A stretch of DNA of 64,000 bases from Bradyrhizobium lupini (GCF_040939785.1 NZ_CP162553.1:2666001-2730000); one strand, 5' to 3'. Shown: positions 15,715-25,818, counted from the first letter of the stretch. Translations and numbers: made by a program. Notes: generated from the letters alone by a model not told the origin.

Positions 15715-16766
15715 CGGGCCTCCGCCGTCTTACCGGGACGAAAGTAGTTGAACTGGTTAGTGTAAGTGTCGGAGGCCTTGACCTGCCCCGGTTTGAACAG
15801 GCCGTCCTTCTCCAGCCAGTCGATCCAGACCTGGATTTCGGCATCCGAGATCACGCCGCCCTTGGAGGCGACGCCCGTACTCTTCCAGTACTTGATCGAG
15901 GAGGCATCCTCATTGCGCTTGCGCTCCGCGATGATCTTGTCGAACCGGGCCCTCACCTCTTCCGGAGCTGTGGTCTGGGCCCATTCGATCGCCTGCGAAA
16001 TCCCTTCCACCAGCTTGCGCGAGGCATTGGGATTGTCCTTGATGAATTTGTCTCGCAGCACGTAGGCACCACCGGTGAACTGGCCGAACAGATCGGTGTC
16101 ATTGAAAAGCGAGCGGATGCCCCCACGATCGAGGGCCTTGTCGCGCAAGACCCCGCTGAGCGCGCTCACCTCGACCTGACCCTGGCGCAACGCTTGCTCG
16201 CCGCTCACCGGTGGGATCGCCACCAGCGTGACCTGCTTGGCCTCGCTCGGGCTGAGGCCGGACCTAGCCAGGTACTCGCGCAATACGAACTCCAGATGTG
16301 CGCCCAGCGTGTTGACCGCCACCTTCTTGCCGATCAGGTCACGCGCGGTCTTGATCGGACTGTCGTCCTTCACGAAGTAGCCATAATAGGTATTGGCATC
16401 GGAGCCGTAATAGCCGACGACCGCCTTGATCGGGGCTTTCGCCGCGATCAGCTTGAGGATCGCACCATAGAACGCGCCGCCGATGTCGATGTCACCGGTG
16501 ACCACGGTCTGAATATCCTGCGGTCCGCTGATCGTATTGCCGACCCATTTCAGTTTCAGCGGCGCGAGATAGCCGAGGTCCTCGGCCAGCTCGGTAAAGG
16601 TCACCTGTCCCGCCCAACCCTGGTAACGGATCTCGGTCTTCTCGAGCGGCGGCTCGGCGAACGCCGGGGCCGTAAGGCCGAGCGCCACGGCCCCGGCCAA
16701 AAGAACTCGCGCGGCCGAGCGCACGGTGTGCCGCGGCGCGTGGAGCATTCGACTTATCGCGTTCAT
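15711..16766 (-). CDS. periplasmic substrate-binding protein, SsuA-like
   Basis: This 351-residue protein starts with a basic stretch and a signal peptide (VLLAGAVALGLTAPAFA, cleavage before EPPLEK). The mature part is an NMT1/SsuA-like type II binding protein, with GDIDIGGAFYGA and GKKVAVNTLGAHLEF marking the two-lobed fold. It delivers an aliphatic sulfonate, taurine-like or related organic anion to the transporter. The TauD-like neighbour favours a sulfonate; the exact ligand is inference. Confidence 0.87.
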   Translation of the reverse strand: MNAISRMLHAPRHTVRSAARVLLAGAVALGLTAPAFAEPPLEKTEIRYQGWAGQVTFTELAEDLGYLAPLKLKWVGNTISGPQDIQTVVTGDIDIGGAFYGAILKLIAAKAPIKAVVGYYGSDANTYYGYFVKDDSPIKTARDLIGKKVAVNTLGAHLEFVLREYLARSGLSPSEAKQVTLVAIPPVSGEQALRQGQVEVSALSGVLRDKALDRGGIRSLFNDTDLFGQFTGGAYVLRDKFIKDNPNASRKLVEGISQAIEWAQTTAPEEVRARFDKIIAERKRNEDASSIKYWKSTGVASKGGVISDAEIQVWIDWLEKDGLFKPGQVKASDTYTNQFNYFRPGKTAEAR

Positions 16767-16794
16767 TTCATGGTTTTCCTGGAGTGGGCTTGAA

Positions 16795-17724
16795 TCAAGC
16801 GGCTTTTGCGGCCTGAGGTTTGGATGCCTTGACGCGGGTCACGCTGGACCGGCCGTCCACGCTCAGCGGCACCTCGCCATCGATCGTGGCGCGACGGACG
16901 ATGCGGTGCTGATCGCCGTAGTCGTTGACCGCGTAATGCTGTGTGGCGCGATTGTCCCAGATCGCCACGTCGCCGGTCTTCCAGCTCCAACGCAGGGTGT
17001 TTTCCGGCGCCGTAATGTGCGATTGGAACAGCTCGAACAGCTTCTGGCCGTCATACTTCGGCAGCCCAACGAAACGCTGGACGAAATTGCCGAGCACGAG
17101 GGTCCGTTCGCCGGTCTCGGGATGGACACGCACCACCGGATGCTCGGTTTCGTAGCTCGTTCCGGTGAACACCTCGTCGAAGTGTTTCCTATCCGCTTCA
17201 GTTGCTTGCGTCTTCACGGCGTAGTCGTAGGCATTGCTGTGAACCGCCCACAGCTCGTCGGCGAGCTTGCGCAGCGGTGCCGGCAGCTCGAGATAGGCTG
17301 CCGCCGTGTTCGACCACACCGTGTCGCCGCCATAGGGCGGGATCACCACCCCGCGCAGCACCGAGATCTTCGGATAGGCATCGACGAATGTGACATCGGT
17401 ATGCCATTGGTCCGCGCGGCCACCGCCTCGACCGGAATCCAGCTCCAGGATCGACGACGTCCCCTTGATCGCCCCGACCGTCGGATGGGGAACCAGCTTG
17501 CCAAGCCGGATGGCAAAGCGCTCCTGCTCGGCATCGTCGAGATGTTCCTGGTTACGAAAGAAGATGACCTTATGCTCGAGCAGCACCTGGTTGATGGCAC
17601 GGACGGTCTCGTCGCCGAGATCGCCCGATAGCTTGATGTTGCTGATCTCGGCGCCGAGCCGCGCCGCACGCTTGACGATGTCCGCGCGCGGAATGACATT
17701 GTCGATGCTTGTCGTGTTGCTCAT
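16795..17724 (-). CDS. TauD/TfdA-family alpha-ketoglutarate-dependent dioxygenase
   Basis: This 309-residue enzyme carries the iron-binding facial triad: HTD in QWHTDVTF near residue 112 and the distal histidine in NRATQHYAVNDY. The 2-oxoglutarate-binding arginine follows in QHRIVRRATI. Family members use Fe(II), O2 and 2-oxoglutarate to cleave sulfonates (taurine) or related compounds and release sulfite. It is the first gene of the six-gene operon, 28 bases upstream of the binding-protein gene, so it likely attacks the imported substrate. Taurine itself is plausible but not proven. Confidence 0.9.
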   Translation of the reverse strand: MSNTTSIDNVIPRADIVKRAARLGAEISNIKLSGDLGDETVRAINQVLLEHKVIFFRNQEHLDDAEQERFAIRLGKLVPHPTVGAIKGTSSILELDSGRGGGRADQWHTDVTFVDAYPKISVLRGVVIPPYGGDTVWSNTAAAYLELPAPLRKLADELWAVHSNAYDYAVKTQATEADRKHFDEVFTGTSYETEHPVVRVHPETGERTLVLGNFVQRFVGLPKYDGQKLFELFQSHITAPENTLRWSWKTGDVAIWDNRATQHYAVNDYGDQHRIVRRATIDGEVPLSVDGRSSVTRVKASKPQAAKAA

Positions 17725-18283
17725 GATCGTTTCTCGCCATGCGATCCCAAGGCAAAGCTCCGCCGAACGCCGGTCGCAAGAGCGACGGCGGAGATAAATC
17801 AGGTCATTTCAGGCTGCGGGCCCTATTCGGCCGCAACATGCTCCCGCACACGGCCGGAGCCGCAACATCGATCGCCGGGATCAAATTGGAGCATGACGGA
17901 CCCTCGTGTTGAGGCTCTGAATGGTACGGGTGATCGGCCGCCAGTCAATGAAACGAAATCAGCTTTGTTTTTGGCGATAGGCAACGAACGCTTTGCCATC
18001 GATGCTCACGCCGAAAGATTTGCAATGATGACGCCTCGTCGGATCGAAAGAGGGATGCAATCTTCACCGAGGCAACGCACCATTGCTCGGTATGAGTGAT
18101 GAAGTCGCTGCAGCTAGCACCCTTTCTGGTGCTGGCGCTTGCCCTGATCTCCGCTTAGCGCTCCGCTCGCAAGATTCATGCTTGCATCCGACTCAACAAT
18201 GCAAATTCATTTCATCGACATCAAACCGGGTGCAGACGTAGAGTTTCGCTTCCTACAGCTCCCAATGGATGCGGATCTCAGAC
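17725..18283. other. divergent intergenic region
   Basis: This gap holds the promoters of the minus-strand TauD operon and of the plus-strand monooxygenase. No small gene is convincing. A weak -24/-12-like match (AGGCGTCATCATTGCA on the minus strand near 18,024-18,039) lies about 300 bases from the operon and is not strong enough to call. Confidence 0.35.
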
Positions 18284-19627
18284 ATGAGCGGACGACGGCA
18301 ACTTTCTCTCAACTTCTTCATATATCCTGACGGCCATCACGAGGCCGCTTGGCGTCACAGAGATTCAGCATCCGACCGTATTCTCGACGTCACCTACTAT
18401 CAGGAGCTGGCGCGGCGCGCCGAGGCGCACAAGTTCGACGCGGTCTTCTTTGCCGATGGCCCGGCGCTGGCGGACAATGTCCGTTATGCCCAGCGGTTTC
18501 GGCTCGAGCCGATCACCCTGCTCACGGCGATCGCATCGGCTACCAGTCGGATCGGCTTGATCGCGACGGCGTCGACGACCTACACCGAGCCGTACAACCT
18601 GGCGCGACTGTTCGCCTCCCTGGATCATATCAGTGGTGGCCGCGCGGGTTGGAACATCGTGACCACGAGTTCGCCGCAGGCCGCGCAGAACTTTGGTCTA
18701 CCCGAGCATCCTCCGCATCACGAACGCTACGAGCGGGCGCGGGAGTATCTCGACGTGATCACACGGCTTTGGGACAGCTGGGAGGACGACGCGCTTGTCA
18801 ACGATCCCATCTCGGGTATTTTCGCCGACACCGGCAAGATCCACGCGATCAATCACGTCGGAAAGCATTTTCGTGTACGTGGGCCGCTGAACATCTCAAG
18901 GACGCCTCAGGGACGGCCGGTCTATGTCCAAGCAGGGTCGTCCGACGATGGACGGGCCTTTGCAGCACGTTTCGCCGAGGCGATCTTCACCGCGCATCAG
19001 ACACTGGCGAGTGCCCAGGAATTCTACGCCGACATCAAGCGCCAGGCTCGCGCCTTCGATCGCAGCCCGGATCAGATCAAGATCCTGCCCGGCATCAGTC
19101 CTTTCATCGGCAGCACGCAGCTCGAGGCCGACCGGCTGCAGGAAGAATTCAATGACCTGATCCAGCCAGAGTATTCGCTGAGCCAGCTGCGTCAGATGCT
19201 CGGGCTCGACCTTTCAGGCTTTAACCTCGACGATCCCTTTCCCCGTCATTTGATCGATACTGGCAGCGCGCACGGCGTGGCCAGCCGCTTCAAGCTGGTG
19301 GTCGATATCGTGGATCGCGAGAAACCGACCCTTCGTCGACTCGTGCAACGACTAGCGGGGGCGCGCGGCCATTGGGTGATCGCTGGTCCGCCGGAAAAGA
19401 TCGCCGACAACATCCAGACATGGTTCGAGAACGGCGCGGCCGATGGTTTCAACGTCATGCCGCCTTGGCTACCCGGCGGATTCGACATCTTCGCCGAGCA
19501 GGTCGTGCCGATCCTGCGCAGGCGCGGTCTGTTCCGGCACGACTACGCGGGCAAAACGCTGCGCGATCACTACGGCTTGGATCGGCCAGCAAGCGTTTTC
19601 TCGAATTCCATTCAGGCGATCGCGTAG
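18284..19627 (+). CDS. LLM-class flavin-dependent monooxygenase, NtaA/SnaA/DszA type
   Basis: This 447-residue member of the bacterial luciferase-like family starts with the typical QLSLNFFIYPDGHHEAAWRH. It carries the blocks LDHISGGRAGWNIVTT and GRPVYVQAGSSDDGRAFAAR. It ends with VPILRRRGLFRHDY. These enzymes use FMNH2 from a partner reductase to desulfonate or hydroxylate organic substrates. I chose the ATG at 18,284 because the family starts there; an in-frame ATG at 18,269 adds five residues and lacks a ribosome binding site. No flavin reductase gene is adjacent. With the divergent TauD operon it suggests organosulfur use. Confidence 0.88.
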   Translation: MSGRRQLSLNFFIYPDGHHEAAWRHRDSASDRILDVTYYQELARRAEAHKFDAVFFADGPALADNVRYAQRFRLEPITLLTAIASATSRIGLIATASTTYTEPYNLARLFASLDHISGGRAGWNIVTTSSPQAAQNFGLPEHPPHHERYERAREYLDVITRLWDSWEDDALVNDPISGIFADTGKIHAINHVGKHFRVRGPLNISRTPQGRPVYVQAGSSDDGRAFAARFAEAIFTAHQTLASAQEFYADIKRQARAFDRSPDQIKILPGISPFIGSTQLEADRLQEEFNDLIQPEYSLSQLRQMLGLDLSGFNLDDPFPRHLIDTGSAHGVASRFKLVVDIVDREKPTLRRLVQRLAGARGHWVIAGPPEKIADNIQTWFENGAADGFNVMPPWLPGGFDIFAEQVVPILRRRGLFRHDYAGKTLRDHYGLDRPASVFSNSIQAIA

Positions 19628-20148
19628 CTTGCCGGACCTTTTCTCATGTCCTTCAGCGCCGGCTTTCTCGAATTCTCAGGTCGATTGTAGCGGATCGACC
19701 TGACGCCTTCGCGGGATTTAAGCTCGCAGCGACCTTTCGAAACCGCAGCCTCATAAATCGGTTTCTGACGCCACAACGGAGTCGATCTTCATTCTTCGAG
19801 ACGCGAATTTGCGAACACCTTCCAACGCGCATTTCCAGCCGAAGCAGGTTCTCCTGATTGCGGCCACCCTTGCGGCCCTTGTCAAGCTTGTTCTTGTCGA
19901 TCGCCTGCGGGATCCGAACCGCGGTGTAGTACGCCAATTCACCCCCTTTCGCGTCCGCCGCGATAGTGAGAATGATGGCATTCGGGAAAAGAACGTCGCT
20001 CTCGGCCCAGCGACAGCCTTTAAGTGGGCCCTGATCTCCGGTTCCAGTGATCCTTCGATGTGGCAGCCGGCCGAATGCTTGATGCGGGCAATATTCCACC
20101 GAGAAGGGATGATGATGGCGGCCAGCAATTAGCCTGCAAAACTTGCAG
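19628..20148. other. decayed sequence, no gene
   Basis: I see only short overlapping frames with no supported start and no recognisable domain. The stretch between the monooxygenase gene and the first long repeat appears to be degenerate. Confidence 0.35.
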
Positions 20149-20337
20149 GCCGATTAACACTCTCCGGACCTGTCGCAGCCCATGAGCACGTGAAAGCATG
20201 TCCTCCCAAGTCATGAAAACACGCGATCGGCAGCGCGAACCCGCCGCGGGCGCCCGCCTACCGAATGCGACGGAACGGGCCACCGAGGGTCGTTGGGGTA
20301 AACCGCTGATCGTTCGCGATGGCGCGACACGACGGAA
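20149..20337. repeat. dispersed repeat copy 1
   Basis: This copy is nearly identical, with small indels, to 20,932-21,129 in the same orientation. Shared blocks include CTCTCCGGACCTGTCGCAGC, CGGCAGCGCGAACCCGCCG and CTGATCGTTCGCGATGGCGC. Read on the minus strand it encodes SRHRERSA, the signature of a dispersed repeat that is common in alphaproteobacterial intergenic DNA. Confidence 0.75.
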
Positions 20338-20413
20338 AGACATCTCGATGGGGCGACCGGCTTCTCCGAACTTACTTGTTCGAGGCCGCCACTGTCCTTC
20401 TTTATCGAACCAA

Positions 20414-20569
20414 AAAGTGGTCTCCCTAAAGGCCTGGGGCATGAAGCTCGCCAAGCGGATCGGCATGAAGAAGGCAAAGGTCGCCATCGCCCGAAACATC
20501 GCCGTGATTCTCCACTGCATCTGGGTCGATGGCACGTCGTTCGACTGGGGCCAGCCGAAGCCAATCTGA
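20414..20569 (+). pseudogene. C-terminal remnant of an IS110/IS1111-family transposase
   Basis: The frame reads [20 protein letters not shown] and then [20 protein letters not shown], followed by FDW. This is the conserved end of IS110-family (DEDD) transposases. Nothing upstream continues the protein, because repeat copy 1 ends shortly before. The fragment is about 50 residues of an original 300-400 and cannot be active. Confidence 0.75.
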
Positions 20570-20931
20570 TATTTGCTCGCAAGTTCCTGGTCCGGTCCGC
20601 CGGACTGGCGATGTCCCGCTGGAACGGTGGTCGTGGTGACCTCGGTCAATCGGCTGGTGGCGGTTCGCCCGCACTCCGCTGCAAACGTTGAGGCGCCCGA
20701 TCCGGACATCATCATGAGGTGCTCGCGACCTCGGAAAGGACCATGACCCCAACTACGACATCAACCCAACCCGACGAAGCCGCCAACGACGTCGATTGCC
20801 AAGCCCTCTAGGCAATCGTCTCGCCATCCGCGATCGCTCCGTCTCCGCAACCTGACCAGCTCCGACGGAGCAATCGCTACCGGCGTGTCACTGGAGAGAG
20901 GAAGAGCTTGACAACAAACCGCAATTAAAGG
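20570..20931. other. no gene recognised
   Basis: This stretch lies between the IS110 remnant and the second repeat copy. No frame shows a motif or ribosome binding site. Confidence 0.3.
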
Positions 20932-21129
20932 GCCGATTGACCCTCTCCGGACCTGTCGCAGCGCATGAGCACGTGAAAGGAAAGCATGTCCTCCACAAGG
21001 CATGAAAATACGGGATCGGCAGCGCGAACCCGCCGCGGCCGCCCGCCTAGCCAATGCGAGGACGCAACCGGCCACCGAGCCTCGTTGGGGTAAACCCGCT
21101 GATCGTTCGCGATGGCGCGACACGTCGGA
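20932..21129. repeat. dispersed repeat copy 2
   Basis: This is the second copy of the repeat at 20,149-20,337, in direct orientation 783 bases downstream. It has small insertions (for example GGAAAG after the CACGTGAA block) and a few substitutions. The two copies could recombine and delete the IS110 remnant between them. Confidence 0.75.
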
Positions 21130-21145
21130 ATAGTGATTCCTTCGC

Positions 21146-21508
21146 TTAGTCTGACCCTGGCGTTGGAAACGTCGCCCGGAGTGCCGGGCGCCCCCCAACA
21201 GTCCACCTTGTCACAAACCGCAGCGCGACTTCCTGCCCGTTCAGTCGAACCAGTTCGCAACGCCGGAATGCCAGCCCCGTCGTGGACAGCAATAGGAAAC
21301 ACCGACGCGATTGCAGGACATCCGTCGGTCCACTTATTCGCAGTCTCGCGCCAGTTTCAGAAACATCGATGAATACGCAATCGCGCCACCATGTTCCATC
21401 AGCCCCCAAGAGAGTGGCTCTGTGCTGATGTTCAAATTGAACACGCCTCGCCTTCCGCTTATCCCAGTTCATAGGCTCACGCTGTTCAATAACAGCTTCA
21501 ATAGTCAT
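21146..21508 (-). CDS. PilZ-domain protein
   Basis: This 120-residue protein consists mostly of one PilZ domain, the c-di-GMP-binding module. It has the arginine motif (RKARR, near residues 17-21) and the D-x-S-x-x-G motif (DVSETGA, near residues 48-54). Small single-domain PilZ proteins act as c-di-GMP adaptors in motility or polysaccharide control. No good ribosome binding site precedes the ATG at 21,508, and an internal ATG at 21,472 (MNWDKRKARR) would still give a full domain. It stands alone, pointing away from the repeat. Confidence 0.75.
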   Translation of the reverse strand: MTIEAVIEQREPMNWDKRKARRVQFEHQHRATLLGADGTWWRDCVFIDVSETGARLRISGPTDVLQSRRCFLLLSTTGLAFRRCELVRLNGQEVALRFVTRWTVGGRPALRATFPTPGSD

Positions 21509-22944
21509 TTAAAGAATTAGACCGAGATACGTCGGCTCAGAGCGAGGGCTTCGACAGAGACACAGTCCGTCAGCAGCGGGTAACCAGCTTGAGACAGCGC
21601 CGAGAAGATCGGCTTTTAGCTGAATGCAGAGAGATCGAGTTGAGCAGAGTGATCCTCACTGCGGTGAAGGCAAATTACATAACCGCCTCGAACTTGAGAG
21701 CGCTAATTGCTGCCAAGTACGCTGGCTGAACCGAGATTGTCCTTCAAATTGACCGCATAATTACTGCTGTTTCCGCGCCAGAGCGCAATTTGTCAGCGGA
21801 TTTGCCGAACCGCCCGCCGTTTTGCGGCGGCAACAAAGGATTTCGCGTCTGAGACAGAGAGCGAGAGACCGCCGCCGCGACCGACGGGGCAGCCGCTCGA
21901 CGGATGGGTCCTGACGGCTCCGCCTGCTAGAGTGGCCTCGCAAGGCTGCTTCACACTCACGATCGGGGCCACGCGTGCGGCCGATTAGAAGCCTTTGACC
22001 GAAAGTGAACTCTCGATTCTTTGTGAACTGCTTCACAGGTTCGTCACCGTCGGCCTGTTCGCCTTACTTCAGTGGGAGCTCTCAAGGGCGCGGTTGAACA
22101 ACCGCCGCCACGGCCCTTGGTTTCGTCAGGTGGCGCCGGCTTGAGTGACTACATCGCAGTCGGCGAGACCGCTAATCCGGCTAGGCATGCGGAAGCAGCG
22201 GAGCTTCGACGTCATGAAAAAGGCCAGTGTGAGTTGCCGATGATGGAAACTGAGCAGTCGGCTCGAACGCAAGCTTGTCAAAACAACATCCAACGATACC
22301 GCCGGTAATTGCGAACCCGCCTGACCGAATTTGAGCGCTCGTTTATCGAGAAGCGTTTGAGAAGAGCTGTCGCAGCTAGCGAGACTGGCCAGCGCCGATT
22401 CTACTGAGCTCGAAACACGCCGCTCGGCCTGCTCGGATATTTCGTAGGCAAGTTTTCATTGCTGGTTCAATGCAGGTCAGCTGGTACTCATTTTTGCAAG
22501 CGCCGCGCCGATGAATCGATTGGTGAGTTCTTCTGGCCTTTTCCAGAGCGGTTGTTTGAATTTTTGCTGGCTTTTCGTGAACGTGGGCTCCAGAATCTTG
22601 GGGGAAGGCTCTGCGTGAATGCAGAACGCAGCAGAGCCCGCGTACGTGAGCGAACAGCCACGTTGTAACATCCGGTATCCAAATTCAAGTAACCATTTAC
22701 GGTGTAGGTCAAGGTCTATGCAGTGGGAAAGGCGGAATCAAAGAAATGGGTTAGCGGCCAAGCGGTTGTGAAAGCCTCGTCAGCCCCCCCAACAAAAACC
22801 GCGCGCTGCTCGCTGCGATTGGCTTTCGGACGACGCTGAGCTCGCACCACCGAAGCGCATTCCAAGTCGTTGCGGAAACTGCGGGCCGCTCCATTGTACC
22901 CCAAAGCAGCGTGTAAAGCGCACGTTGCGGACCGACAGGAGCTG
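21509..22944. other. long stretch without intact genes
   Basis: No intact gene is supported. Around 22,260-22,390 on the plus strand the frame QACQNNIQRYRR, a stop, then LRTRLTEFERSFIEKRL looks like a small rhizobial hypothetical protein broken by an in-frame TAA. The rest shows only short frames. Confidence 0.4.
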
Positions 22945-23367
22945 CTACGCGGCCTTGCTTTGGCCACCCTCGACCACGGTAAACCGGGCGCGCCGATCCG
23001 CCGGTGACGCCGGTTGCTCGCTCTGCCCGCCAACTTCCTCTACGTCTGATAGTGATGGATCTACTCGGACGGAGTCCGGCGCGGTCGCTTCCCCCATACC
23101 CCGTACCGTGGCTCTGGCGCTCTCTTCCATCATCTCAAGCGCAATCGCACCCCTCGCGGTCAACCGCCAGCCGAACGAATATCGCTGCACGAAACCGAGC
23201 GAGAAGATGTCCAGCGAAGGAAACGCGGCACCAAGGCGCTTGCTATACTCCGTCCAATCCGAGCCGCAGGTCGCGAGAAATGCGAGGTCGCGCTTAATGT
23301 CCGGAAGCCTAGCCAACTCGTTCGGGCAGCTGGCAAGCACCTTCATTATGGACGCTTGGAAATTCAC
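22945..23367 (-). CDS. small hypothetical protein, paralogue of 11,526-11,927
   Basis: This gene encodes 140 residues from a GTG chosen to match the paralogue, which also starts GTG-AAT-TTC-CAA. Shared blocks are listed under that gene. The second half differs: it is acidic and serine/proline-rich instead of arginine-rich, so only the N-terminal domain is conserved. The function is unknown. The two copies are about 11 kb apart and in opposite orientation. Confidence 0.55.
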   Translation of the reverse strand: MNFQASIMKVLASCPNELARLPDIKRDLAFLATCGSDWTEYSKRLGAAFPSLDIFSLGFVQRYSFGWRLTARGAIALEMMEESARATVRGMGEATAPDSVRVDPSLSDVEEVGGQSEQPASPADRRARFTVVEGGQSKAA

Positions 23368-23847
23368 AACCGCAACCCACACCAAAATAGCAAGGCCATT
23401 CTGTCAGCGATGCACTGCCCAAAGCAACCACTTCCAAGTCGCTGTGCGGTTGATCCGGCTGTTTTTTAGCCCTCGGGTCTGGGTTTGCCCTGAATTCCCG
23501 GCGCCCGAAGGTCGAAGAGCGGTTTCTTCCATTCTCGTGAGCACGCGTCCCAAGGATAACGATTCCTCAGGTTCAACAGGCCGACCGCTGGTCAAGCGTC
23601 GCATCGTGCCCAATGGCGATCGCACTCCGAATGGTGGACTATCGATCCCGTTTTCGATTTGTTGATCAGGCGTTCAGCCGGATCGGCGCACGCTCTTCGG
23701 TGAATGCCGCGGCTCCGTTTGCGGCGTCCTCGATAAGATCAGGGTTCGCAGCAGCTCATCATTTGATGACCGGCGTTGCTCGCGCGCCGCCTCCGCAGCT
23801 GTCCTTGAATCCCTCCGCAGGCCGCGTCCGCCCCAAGCTCGGCGTCT

Positions 23848-23889
23848 TGGAGAGTTGGGTGGGCTCGAACCACCGGCCTCCTATTCAAG
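23848..23889 (-). other. tRNA-like 3' fragment
   Basis: The minus strand reads GGCCGGTGGTTCGAGCCCAC and then CCAACTCTCC, a five-base-pair T arm (GGTGG/CCACC) with a TTCGAGC loop and a possible acceptor strand. The plus-strand translation WVGSNHRPP is again the false peptide typical of antisense tRNA ends. There is no matching D arm or 5' acceptor strand, and CCA is missing. The amino acid identity is unclear. It may be a second integration scar. Confidence 0.45.
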
Positions 23890-23990
23890 AGAGAGAGAGA
23901 GGGCGCTCCAATTCCTCTTTGGCGATCCAAACTAAGTTCCTAATGAGCTCTTTGTTGGCCGCAAAATGCTCCAGCTCATGCCGTAACTTG

Positions 23991-24266
23991 TCAAATGTTC
24001 TCAGGCGCATCGCCGCTGTACTGTTTACCAAAGCGATCATCAATATAGCGCCTGAGTGCCGCAGCCGCGTTCAGCATATGGGCGCGCATCCGCCGCGCTG
24101 CCGTATCGCCGTCACCCTCCGCAATCACTTGCATGATGGCCTCATGCTCGTCTCGGGAACGGCGAATGCCCGATGTCGCAGTTGGTAAACTGATGGACTG
24201 TGACCTTCGCAACAGGGTTCTCCCGCTGCCTGATCCTCGGGTTTTAGTCCACGATGAGCTCGCCAT
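23991..24266 (-). pseudogene. C-terminal remnant of a GntR/FCD-family regulator
   Basis: The frame DEHEAIMQVIAEGDGDTAAR, then RMRAHMLNAAAALRRYI, is the end of an FCD ligand-binding domain of FadR/GntR-type regulators. The N-terminal winged helix and the first half of the FCD domain are missing, and no start with a ribosome binding site is present. It lies next to dctA but need not have regulated it. Confidence 0.65.
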
Positions 24267-24519
24267 GCATGACCATCACCCGATCGGGCGATCCTGGCTA
24301 CTACGCCTAGATCATGCGTGATCTAAATGATGCTCATAAGGGAACGGTCGAGCCGGCTCACTTTCGAAGTCGAAAGCTTAAGGGGAACCATTGGTCTGTT
24401 TAGCCCTTTCGAATAAAACAAATGTCTCCACCGGATGATCGCCTGCTACCAGTCAGGATTGAACGGGACGGCTTTGTTGGCCCGCGGCATTCGTCAGCGA
24501 TCTAGGCTGAGCTCGCACA

Positions 24520-25818
24520 TTATTTTAACTGCGCGTGTAGCGAAACATTATCGAGTTCGCCTTCCCACCAGGACACAAACACCGCGGCAATACCGTTTCC
24601 GATGATGTTGGTAAGTGCACGCACCTCGCTCATGAACTTATCGATCGAGAATACGATCGCAATGCCTGGGACAAGTTCAGGACTGACCACAGTCAAGGTC
24701 GCAGCCAGGGTGACAAAGCCGGCACCGGTAACACCGCTTGCGCCTTTCGAGGTGAGCATCGCCACAATGAGTATCGTGAGCTGCTGGCCGAAATTGAGAT
24801 CGACCCCGAGCGCTTGCGCGATGAACAAGGTCGCCAACGTCATGTAAATGTTCGTCCCATCTAAATTGAAAGAGTATCCTGTCGGCACCACTAGGCCGAC
24901 GACCGCCTTCGAACAGCCGAGCCGTTCCAGTTTTTCCATCAACTGCGGCAGCGCGCTTTCGGACGAGGATGTTCCGAGCACGATCAGCAGCTCATCCTTA
25001 ATATACCCGATGAACTTTAGAATAGAAAAGCCTACCAAGCGCGCGATCAGGCCAAGCACAATGATCACGAAGAGCCCGGCTGTCACATAAAACAGGGCGA
25101 CCAATCCGAGGAGTTTACCGAGCGCGGACGGTCCGAATTCGCCGATAGTGTAGGCCATGGCGCCGAACGCCCCGATTGGCGCTGCCTTCATTACGATCCT
25201 AATGACTCCAAACACCGCTTGCGCAGCATCGTCAACCAGACCGCGCATCCGCTCACCCCGCTCCCCAAGCGCCATCAGCGAGAACCCGAATAGGATGGCA
25301 AACAGTAGCACCTGGAGCACGTCACCTCGGGCCAGGGCGCCAACTACACTATCCGGAATGATATTGAGGAGGAACTCGACCGTCTTCTGCGCTTCCGCCG
25401 TCTTGACGTAGTTGGCTACGGCCGCGGCATCCCCCTTGGGAGCGAGCCCATGACCGACCTGAGCGAGATTGCCCATCACAAGACCCAGAATGAGCGCGAA
25501 GGTTGATACGATCTCGAAGTAAAGTAGCGCTTTGACGCCGACTCGGCCGACCTTTCGTGCATCCTGAACATGCGAAATTCCGGAGACAACAGTGCAGAAG
25601 ATGATCGGCGCGATCACCATCTTGATCAGCTTGATGAACCCATCACCAAGCGCTTTGACCCAGCTACTCGTCCCCACAGCGGGCCATAGCCAGCCAACGA
25701 GAATGCCAATCAGGATCGCTATGAGTACCTGGACGTAAAGCACTTTGTACCAGGGCCCAGATTTCCGGAACAGGGCGGCAGCTTTGGCAGAGCGGCGCTG
25801 GCGCTGATTGTACATCAT
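24520..25818 (-). CDS. dctA: C4-dicarboxylate:cation symporter DctA
   Basis: This 432-residue inner-membrane protein belongs to the DAACS (glutamate/dicarboxylate symporter) family. The hairpin motif [12 protein letters not shown] and the substrate-site motif [12 protein letters not shown] are intact, as is the length. DctA imports succinate, fumarate and malate, the carbon supply of nitrogen-fixing bacteroids. No dctBD regulators are adjacent, and I found no convincing -24/-12 promoter upstream, unlike dctA genes controlled by DctD. The gene may be an extra, island-borne copy. The start is one of two adjacent ATGs (25,818 or 25,815). Confidence 0.93.
   Translation of the reverse strand: MMYNQRQRRSAKAAALFRKSGPWYKVLYVQVLIAILIGILVGWLWPAVGTSSWVKALGDGFIKLIKMVIAPIIFCTVVSGISHVQDARKVGRVGVKALLYFEIVSTFALILGLVMGNLAQVGHGLAPKGDAAAVANYVKTAEAQKTVEFLLNIIPDSVVGALARGDVLQVLLFAILFGFSLMALGERGERMRGLVDDAAQAVFGVIRIVMKAAPIGAFGAMAYTIGEFGPSALGKLLGLVALFYVTAGLFVIIVLGLIARLVGFSILKFIGYIKDELLIVLGTSSSESALPQLMEKLERLGCSKAVVGLVVPTGYSFNLDGTNIYMTLATLFIAQALGVDLNFGQQLTILIVAMLTSKGASGVTGAGFVTLAATLTVVSPELVPGIAIVFSIDKFMSEVRALTNIIGNGIAAVFVSWWEGELDNVSLHAQLK

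Noticed and set aside
18349..19155. 268-residue plus-strand frame overlapping the monooxygenase gene
   Set aside because: It lies in another frame of the well-supported monooxygenase and has arginine/glycine-rich shadow composition.
22495..22510. Sigma54-like sequence CGGCGCGGCGCTTGCA on the minus strand
   Set aside because: No recognisable gene follows it and no NifA site was seen. The match is GC-rich and could be random.
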